A stretch of 64,000 nt of DNA from DASXUX01 sp036504595 (GTDB lineage Bacteria; Planctomycetota; SZUA-567; H5-PLA8), in contig DASXUX010000042.1 of the NCBI GenBank assembly GCA_036504595.1, positions 124,001-188,000 of the forward strand, read 5' to 3'. Positions 17,401 to 22,904 of the stretch are shown piece after piece (position 1 is the stretch's first letter; the number at the start of each line of letters is the position of its first letter). The translations under genes and the position numbers were made by a program. A model generated the notes under the pieces. That model ran no database searches. It was not told the origin of the DNA and saw only the letters and a program-made list of their open reading frames with translations.

Positions 17401-17928
17401 GAGAGGAGCCTTTCGCCCAATATGGACCCTCTGAAGCTCGAGACAGCCGTCTGGGATTCAGATAACCGAAGAGACTCCTTCTGTATCGATCGCTACGAGT
17501 ATCCGAACGAGAAAGGCAAGATGCCGAAGACAGGGGTGACCTGGCTGGAGGCGCGCAATCTATGCATCGCTCGTGGCGCCGAGCTATGCACGGAACACCA
17601 ATGGAAAACGGCCTGCAAGGGCGCTGAGAAAACGAATCCGTGGCCGTACGGTCCGAAGGCAGACTCGAACAAGTGCAACACCGACGGCAACGCGGTGATG
17701 GCTGCTGGATCCAAACCCGACTGCCGAAGCTCGATCGGCGTCTACGACATGAGCGGCAACGTGGCGGAGTGGGTCAGCGCAGATGGAAACGACACCAATG
17801 CGCCGACACGGGGTGGATCATTTAGGACGACGGCCGCGCAGGCCAATTGTGAAGACCAACTGATTCAGCCACAGAAAACCAAGAGTGACGAGACTGGCTT
17901 CCGCTGCTGCAAGCGCCTAATCCAATGA
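14410..17928 (+). CDS. Ser/Thr protein kinase with TPR region, membrane helix and FGE-like C-terminal domain
   Basis: 1172 aa. The kinase domain at 10-280 has GQGGMG, K43, HRDIKPENLL (D138), SDFG (D156) and SPEQ, so it is probably active. An Ala/Pro linker follows, then helical TPR-like repeats (about 395-700), a membrane helix (about 722-743), further TPR-like repeats outside, and a C-terminal domain (about 1010-1172) of the formylglycine-generating-enzyme/SUMF1 fold (FCIDRYEYPN, GAELCTEHQW, DMSGNVAEWV, TRGGSF, GFRCC). Such domains in kinases often act as substrate- or ligand-binding modules. ATG 14410 has an AGGAAG site. The stop overlaps the next gene (ATGA). Confidence 0.93.
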   Translation: MSSDPLIGTTVGGCEILEVIGQGGMGVIYKSRQKSLDRVVALKVLARHLATDINFVARFQKEARAIAKVNHPNILAVYDVGDDNTINYMIMELIDGQSLAETQAQRRGALPWDEATDYILQAGRGLEAAQAAGIIHRDIKPENLLATKKNVIKVSDFGLAKEADSSTGNTSVDAVMGTPAFMSPEQCDGKKVDCRSDIYSLGGTYYRLVTGRLPFEAETAMSMMYRHKHEALIPPHEIVHSIPQAVSAVIVKMMAKKREQRYQTMTEVINAVEAARKSGPPAAAASAPAPAPAGSPSAPPPAQNMIPVPQSFGIVPPGAMGAPPAGEAMLGDEPEAGMRRTSSRRMPAQPGAGVPFIPAADSSSNLSLPTGIMGLSPTGMGVPDEAYTAVSRGDEMMGRGDRLAALKQYRVALKGGTLDQATRSRVDGELRKEMDTRRAATESLLKRGLLVEASRECRVLADLDPSDEMAKTMLKDLETKLAEKRTAINDIRTAIAASQFEKAIRTWETMPPEMRDENVGKQIEQLRGIVVPALKLAEQGEKLVQQGRLEEGLSSFEDALKINPACEPARMGLQSTDQKVQRIEYMLKEGFQCMLEQNYDKAVNTWKPILEMRPGHPQAVKSIVDAYMAHAQNLRAHGDLEGALDAYKGATEIDPQNKTVRRSLEELINLNDKEQALMDRAQDAAAHHRFGEAMGYWKEVLRVNPTSRKAQQQIQALGKQRSSVLLKILLVLVVLGSAGWAGYQAFKEKTALSSAEALMKEKKYPQAQEVLSQWPFRFLKPQQEDLLAKAGLEVAVESARKLEREKRWQEAWREYEALGERISEHLQRQEMKNRAVVCHAKHMFALGEAAVNERKWDDAGPHFGGISELKSNVEIPELRDLMNVADACKNLVMKISIAEKLPENQQWAPFNEALDWTKQTKLPGVAEYIKTQMGKIKVRPDQVEKLKDDALAKLKQASPDYNGARDQLETALKLQPGHVASERLLQYIKDVQGCDKDERSLSPNMDPLKLETAVWDSDNRRDSFCIDRYEYPNEKGKMPKTGVTWLEARNLCIARGAELCTEHQWKTACKGAEKTNPWPYGPKADSNKCNTDGNAVMAAGSKPDCRSSIGVYDMSGNVAEWVSADGNDTNAPTRGGSFRTTAAQANCEDQLIQPQKTKSDETGFRCCKRLIQ

Positions 17929-18614
17929 AGACGACCAAAGACTCCGCGCGCCCGCGCCGCAGCATGGCGGGCGTCGTCATCGCCTGCGTGGTGCTCGGGG
18001 GGTGGGGCGCCTGCGGCTATTACAGCTACACCGGCACGGTAATCCACCCGATGGCGCAGAAGGACCAGCGCTCGCTGCTGCCGTCGTTGCGCGTTGAAGC
18101 CTACCTTGGGCAACGCGGCCGTGTCGTGGATGCATACCTGTCCCTGGCCAACGTCACACGCGAGCGCATTCGCCTGCTCGATCCGCAGGCGCTGGCGCCG
18201 GTTTACGAACTCCACGTTAGTTTTCGACCCGAGAAAGGCGGCCAGGCCGAGGAGGCGGCGTTCACGCCCTCCCACATCGAGCTTGCGCGGCTGACGTCAC
18301 GAACGCCGCCGAAGTTCGATCGCGCGCGGGACGCCATAGTCGAACTGGTGCCGGGATCGGCGCTGACGCGACGCATTCCGCTTTCCGAGCTTTATGAACT
18401 TCAGCGCAATGGGCACTATGAAATCAGCGTCACCTACAAGCCGGAGCCCCTGGTGCAATCCAGCGGCTCCGACTTGAGCGACCTGGGCATTTGTCAACAG
18501 CACTTGATCGCCACCGCCGGCTTCGATTTACAGCCGCCCGCGCCGGCGAAGACGCCAGTCGAGACAGACGCTCCGCAGGCGCCGCCAGCGCCGGAAGCCA
18601 AAAAAGCGCGGTAA
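17925..18614 (+). CDS. Membrane-anchored hypothetical protein coupled to the kinase
   Basis: 229 aa. It has a basic N-terminus, one membrane helix (about residues 14-33) and a periplasmic beta-rich domain without recognised family, ending in a Pro/Ala/Lys-rich tail. Its ATG overlaps the kinase stop by 4 bp, so the two products are probably made together. The extracytoplasmic domain could be a partner or substrate of the kinase's outer FGE-like domain, but that is inference. Confidence 0.75.
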   Translation: MKTTKDSARPRRSMAGVVIACVVLGGWGACGYYSYTGTVIHPMAQKDQRSLLPSLRVEAYLGQRGRVVDAYLSLANVTRERIRLLDPQALAPVYELHVSFRPEKGGQAEEAAFTPSHIELARLTSRTPPKFDRARDAIVELVPGSALTRRIPLSELYELQRNGHYEISVTYKPEPLVQSSGSDLSDLGICQQHLIATAGFDLQPPAPAKTPVETDAPQAPPAPEAKKAR

Positions 18615-18713
18615 GGATCCGCTGGAAAATAAGCGCGCCGACTCGAATATTTGGAGCAAGAGACAGCACGAGGACGCCGGTTTCTTTAGACCGATGACAC
18701 CCTCGCGGCTGTC

Positions 18714-20786
18714 TTACTTGCCCCCGCCGGTTGCTTCGATTTGCTCGCTCTCGGTTGGAACGGGCGTTTCGATGGCGGCTTCCTTCACGACGGTGCCGTC
18801 GTCGTGGACGTCAACCTTTTCTTCGCGCAGGCGCTTGAAGAAGACGCGCATGTCCTGCCAACAGCCGATCGTGAACCAGATCGTCGTGCCGGCTCCGATG
18901 AGCAGCGGCAGGTAGATGCCGGTGATCAGGGAGTAATCGGCCCACCAGCCGTTGTAATCCTGATCGTGGCCGCTCTTGCGGATCAGCAGATACACGGCGG
19001 TGCCGACGACGAAGAAGCCGAACCAGAACATCGACCACCAGAAGATCCCGTGCGTAATCCAGCGATCCATGCGGTTGAAATGATGGTCGATGCCGACGAT
19101 GCGGTCGAGCCAGCTTACGCGATGTCCGTCGCTCGCGTCATCATTGTGGCGTTCGGATTCGACGGCATACTGGCCGCGATGCAGCAGGCGGTCCATGTTG
19201 TGCGGCTGCTTGCAGGTCAGCAGCGAGACCACGCCGTAGGCCAGGCAGGCCAGCAGTCCCGAGTAGAAGCTCACCTGCACGCCATTCAGGATGAACTCGT
19301 GGTTCTGGCTGAGAGATATCCCGCCAATCACCCACTCCCGCCCCTCGGCCAAGCCGAGGCGGCAGTACAAGTCCGCCAGGATTCCCGCGCCGGCCAGGGC
19401 TGAACCCACGAACAAGCCGGTCCACGCGCCGGTCGTTGTGCCGCGGCCCCAGTACAGGCCGCCGACCACCGCGATGCCCGCTCCGCCGATGAAGATCGCT
19501 TCCGTCACGGCCCACCAGAACTGCACGTACTTCGTCTGGGGGAAGATCCAGCCGAAGGCGAAGGCCCACAACGCCACGCCGACGATGGCCAGCCGCAGCA
19601 GAAGCAGATGCTGGCGCGGCGAGAGCGGGTTCTTGCGAAAGGGCATGATCACGTCTTGGATCAAAATGCTGCCCCACGAATGCAGGTGAATGCCGTCTCC
19701 GGAAATAATTCCCATCAAGCAGATCGACAGCAGCATGCCTTTGATTCCGATGGGCAGAAATTGCGAGAGCGCCGTCGGCAGCCGCATCTGGTCCTGCGTG
19801 GCGGGGTCTTTGATGCCATCGAGCACCGACTGCACGGACGCGTGGCCTTGCGGGTCGTGCAGGTGCGTCATCGCGCAAACGGCGAGCAGCGTGACCATGG
19901 TGGTCACGGCAAACGCGCGCCAGCGGCCGAGAATGCCGCCCATGCGCGATTCATGCGGCGTGGCGGCCGACGAATTGAAGGCGTGCTGGTTTTGCCAGGC
20001 AATGGTGCGATAGAAATTCCCCCCAATGATACCCATCAGCACATACCAGATGTTGAAGTCCGCGATGCCGAAGGCGTCGAAGGGATTCACCAGCGACTTG
20101 CCCGGCGCCGTGTCCAGCAGCATCGCTTTCGTCGAATCCCATTTGAAGAAGCTGATCAGCACCACAACGGCGATCAGCGTGTAGAAGAGCTGCGAGAACA
20201 TGCCCTCCGCGCAATCGGTGAGCAGCACGCTGACCTGCCCGCCGGTCGTGGTCGTCAGCACACACAGGCTCAGGAATATGCCCATCAGCAGCAAATGCGT
20301 GGGGATTGTGTGCGAGAAGAGAACGAACTCCTGCGGAAGTTCGAGCAGGTAGACCATGCACTTGGCGCCGACGACGGGGATGATGCCGAAGTTCACGATT
20401 CCGGCGAAAAAGCCGAGCACGCCCGTGAACAGGCGGAACTTGCGGCTATAGCGCATCTCGAAAAACTGGCCCAGCGTCAGCGCGCGCGTTTCGCGGTATC
20501 GATAAATCACGTAGCCGGTGGTCATCACGATCAGGCTGATGGGGACCGCGATGTTCTGCCACCAGTTCAACCCGAATCCGGAGTGGTAGAACGCCTGAAA
20601 GATCGCGACGAAGACGACCGCGCCCGAACCTTGTTCGCTGCGCGCGGTGCTGATCAGGAAGCGCCCCGCGTTGCGGCCGCCGGCCATGAAGTCGGCGACG
20701 CCGTTGACGAAGCGGCGCGAGTAGATGGCGATGTAGCCGCAGATCGCCAGCGGGATCAACATGATCAGCCAGTCAATGATGTGCAT
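18714..20786 (-). CDS. Sodium/solute symporter (SSS family)
   Basis: 690 aa with about 13-14 membrane helices and a hydrophilic C-terminal part. It begins MHIIDWLIMLIPLAICGYIA. Family features include the N-terminal FMAGGRNAGRFL segment and a series of Gly/Ser-rich helices (GSGAVVFVAIFQAFYHSGFG). The substrate cannot be told from the sequence; neighbours with carbohydrate-related roles elsewhere in the window make a sugar or organic acid plausible. It follows rsmI by 22 bp on the same strand. The last ~100 residues contain two or more extra helices plus an acidic tail. Confidence 0.9.
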   Translation of the reverse strand: MHIIDWLIMLIPLAICGYIAIYSRRFVNGVADFMAGGRNAGRFLISTARSEQGSGAVVFVAIFQAFYHSGFGLNWWQNIAVPISLIVMTTGYVIYRYRETRALTLGQFFEMRYSRKFRLFTGVLGFFAGIVNFGIIPVVGAKCMVYLLELPQEFVLFSHTIPTHLLLMGIFLSLCVLTTTTGGQVSVLLTDCAEGMFSQLFYTLIAVVVLISFFKWDSTKAMLLDTAPGKSLVNPFDAFGIADFNIWYVLMGIIGGNFYRTIAWQNQHAFNSSAATPHESRMGGILGRWRAFAVTTMVTLLAVCAMTHLHDPQGHASVQSVLDGIKDPATQDQMRLPTALSQFLPIGIKGMLLSICLMGIISGDGIHLHSWGSILIQDVIMPFRKNPLSPRQHLLLLRLAIVGVALWAFAFGWIFPQTKYVQFWWAVTEAIFIGGAGIAVVGGLYWGRGTTTGAWTGLFVGSALAGAGILADLYCRLGLAEGREWVIGGISLSQNHEFILNGVQVSFYSGLLACLAYGVVSLLTCKQPHNMDRLLHRGQYAVESERHNDDASDGHRVSWLDRIVGIDHHFNRMDRWITHGIFWWSMFWFGFFVVGTAVYLLIRKSGHDQDYNGWWADYSLITGIYLPLLIGAGTTIWFTIGCWQDMRVFFKRLREEKVDVHDDGTVVKEAAIETPVPTESEQIEATGGGK

Positions 20787-20800
20787 GCGGGCTCCTGTAC

Positions 20801-20880
20801 AGCAGGGTTCAGGGTTCAGGGTTCAGGGGAGGCTCTGATGTCGTTTCTAGACCCTGAACCCTGGACCCTATACCCTGCTG
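20801..20880. repeat. GGGTTCA heptamer repeat at the rsmI 3' end
   Basis: Several near-perfect tandem copies of agggttc, then their inverse as gaaccctg/gaccctat on the other side of about 30 bp, giving a cruciform-like layout. It overlaps the last ~24 codons of rsmI, so the repeat supplies the rsmI C-terminus. Confidence 0.7.
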
Positions 20881-21597
20881 TTCTCTGACTCCAGACTCGC
20901 TTTCCTCCAGCAACTGCCGGGTCAGGCCGCTGATCAGCAGGGTGCACTCGCCTTTCAAGGGCTGAGCGGCGATGCGGTCGGCAAGCTGGCCCAGCGGCAT
21001 GCGCCAGAACGTCTCGTGAATTTTGGTGAGTTCGCGCGCCAGACACGCGGGGCGGTCGGCGCCGAAAATTTCGACGAGTTCCGGCATGATCTTCGGCAAG
21101 CGCTGCGGAGATTCGTAAAAGACCAGCGTCTCTTCACGGTCTTTGAGCGAGTCGAGAATGCGCCGGCGCGCGCCGGGTTTGATGGGCAGAAAGCCGCGAA
21201 AAATAAAGCCGTGCACGGGAAGGCCGCTGGCGGCCAGAGCGGCCACGGCGGCGCACGCGCCGGGGATCGGAATCACGGCAATGTTGCGTTCGAGCGCGGC
21301 TTGCACCAGACGGTAGCCGGGATCGCTGATCAGAGGCATGCCGCCTTCGCTGAGCACGGCCACGTCCGCTCCGGCAGCCATTTCTTCCGCCAGCCGCGGA
21401 GCGACGCGGGCTTCGCCAAAATCTTCGTAGGCGACGATGTGTTTTCCGGCGGCGGGGATTTGCAGAGCGGTGAGCAGGCGGCGCGCGGAGCGGGTGTCTT
21501 CGGCGGCGATGATTGGGACTTGCTTGAGCACATCGATGGCGCGCTGCGAGATATCCGCGAGGTTGCCGATGGGGGACGCGACCAGGTACAACGCCAT
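20809..21597 (-). CDS. rsmI: 16S rRNA (cytidine-1402-2'-O)-methyltransferase
   Basis: 262 aa. SAM-dependent methyltransferase of the tetrapyrrole-methylase fold, acting on 16S rRNA C1402. It starts MALYLVASPIGNLADISQRA. AAEDTRSARRLL, LSEGGMPLISDPGYRLV and PIPGACAAVAALAASGLP are family motifs. The ATG at 21597 is chosen because the 64-residue upstream extension is non-conserved and partly repeat-derived. The C-terminal segment after about residue 240 (SRVQGLETTSEPPLNPEP) is translated from the GGGTTCA repeat and is unlikely to be functional. Confidence 0.95.
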   Translation of the reverse strand: MALYLVASPIGNLADISQRAIDVLKQVPIIAAEDTRSARRLLTALQIPAAGKHIVAYEDFGEARVAPRLAEEMAAGADVAVLSEGGMPLISDPGYRLVQAALERNIAVIPIPGACAAVAALAASGLPVHGFIFRGFLPIKPGARRRILDSLKDREETLVFYESPQRLPKIMPELVEIFGADRPACLARELTKIHETFWRMPLGQLADRIAAQPLKGECTLLISGLTRQLLEESESGVREQQGIGSRVQGLETTSEPPLNPEP

Positions 21598-22280
21598 GCT
21601 TGAGGTTCTCGAGACGCAGCAGGCAAAGCTAAGGAGTCTGTCGGAAAATACAAAAGGCAAAACGGTTTCAACACGAAGCCACAGAGGACACAGAGGGCGC
21701 AGAGAAGAGCGAGGATAGAAAAGAATCCAGTGTTGCGGTTCACCGCTGCAGGTATTGTTGATGACCGAAGAAGCACGAGCACTGACCATTTATATTAACC
21801 AAATAAAATATTAAAAAGTATGCAACATTTTGGGCTCTGCTACGTCACTATATTTGGAGGGCCGAGTGGGATACTCTGCCTTCGCATAGACGCTTCTTGG
21901 AGGAACCTTGGGTTTGGATCGTGCACATGTGCACTTTTTTACGGGCGCGAGGCTGGCGGAAGCACTGCTGGAAACTGCGGCAAGTCGGCGTCAAGGTAGC
22001 AGAGGCACACCGCACATGTGCAGTTTTGGACAGAACGGCAGGGTTCAGGGTTCAGGGTTCGGGGTTCTGGGGGCAGGGTTCACCAGGCACGCACGGTGCA
22101 GTATTGGACAGAAGTTCGTCTTACGACGGAGAAGCGGGCGAGACGCCCGCGCTACGGAAAAGGGGGCCGCTTCCTTACGGTCGCGGTTCTGATGCGCATG
22201 TGCAGGTTTGGACAGAACTACACGCGGAGTGGCGCGCGGACAATTTTGGCAAAATGTCCTACATGATGGGAGCGATCATT
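21598..22280 (+). repeat. Repeat array 1: AT-rich leader plus irregularly spaced boxes
   Basis: No gene is supported in this 680-bp gap. It begins with acagagg-type repeats (21672-21706), followed by an AT-rich stretch (21788-21830) and a block at 21834-21880 that resembles 59071-59113 (shared ACGTCA, TTTGGAG and GGATACTCTGCC in the same order). Four boxes follow at 21921-21942, 22011-22035, 22091-22113 and 22194-22217. Each has a GCAC-N-GTGC core then T-rich sequence, and the last three end in TTGGACAGAA. Between boxes lie heptamer repeats (22044-22080) and GCGGGCGAGACGCCCGC plus TACGGTCGCGGTTCTGAT modules (22134-22192). The array ends with a dyad at 22238-22259. Confidence 0.7.
22238..22262. 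promoter_or_regulatory. Dyad element at the end of array 1, upstream of the macro-domain gene
   Basis: Stem-loop-like dyad GGACA-A-TTTT, loop GGC, AAAA-TGTCC, then TAC. It sits 22 bp before the chosen start of the macro-domain gene and shares 18 nt with the element at 10977-11000. It could be an operator or an end sequence of a decayed element. Confidence 0.5.
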
Positions 22281-22835
22281 ATGGCGGAAACTCTTGGGCG
22301 GATGACGTTTGGGGCGGGGGTGTTCGAGGCGGTGATCAACGACCTCCTCTATGAGCCGGTCGAGTGCATCGTCAATGCGGCGAACGGGGGGCTTTCTCAC
22401 GGGGGCGGGGTGGCGGCGGCGATTCTCGACGCGGCGGGGCCGGCACTGGATCGCGAAGGCCAGGAACTGATTCGGAAAGAAGGGCACATACCGGTCGGGC
22501 AGGCGGTGGTCACGACGGCGGGGAAGCTGGAGTACAAGGGCGTCATTCACGCGGTCGGGCCGCGGCTGGGCGACGGCGATGAGGAGAACAAGTTGGTGAG
22601 CGCTTTGAAGAACGCGTTCCTGCGCGCTCACGAGAAAGGCTGGAAGTCGCTGGCGTTTCCGGCGGTGAGTTCGGGCATTTTCGCTGTGCCTTACGACGTT
22701 TGCGTGAAGGCGTATCTGCGAGCGGTGCGCGAGTTCTATGCGGAGCAGCCGCAGTCGCCGCTGAAACTGATCCGGCTGGCGCTGTTCAAAGGACAGCTTG
22801 CGGAGATGGTCAGGAAGGAAATGGGGAAGGGATGA
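22281..22835 (+). CDS. Macro-domain (ADP-ribose-binding) protein
   Basis: 184 aa. Typical macro-domain motifs: VECIVNAANGGLSHGGGVA for ribose/diphosphate binding, GQAVVTTAGKLEYKGVIHAVGP, and FPAVSSGIFAVPYDVC. Members bind ADP-ribose and many hydrolyse ADP-ribosyl groups or O-acetyl-ADP-ribose. The open frame runs upstream through array 1, but that part is repeat sequence. The ATG at 22281 with GGGAGCG 10 nt upstream is the best start. The gene stands alone directly behind array 1. Confidence 0.88.
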   Translation: MAETLGRMTFGAGVFEAVINDLLYEPVECIVNAANGGLSHGGGVAAAILDAAGPALDREGQELIRKEGHIPVGQAVVTTAGKLEYKGVIHAVGPRLGDGDEENKLVSALKNAFLRAHEKGWKSLAFPAVSSGIFAVPYDVCVKAYLRAVREFYAEQPQSPLKLIRLALFKGQLAEMVRKEMGKG

Positions 22836-22904
22836 GGAGGACCTTCTCTTCCACTTTTTTGGCGCAGGAGTTGATGCTAAAGTCTGCTCTGCCATACAGC
22901 ATTC

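Noticed and set aside
21788..22262. Calling arrays 1 and 2 CRISPR arrays
   Set aside because: Box spacing is irregular (46-111 bp), the boxes are too degenerate, several gaps are filled with other repeats, and no cas gene is in the window.
21897..22280. N-terminal extension of the macro-domain ORF
   Set aside because: The 128 extra codons read through array boxes and heptamer repeats; a start with ribosome-binding site exists at 22281.
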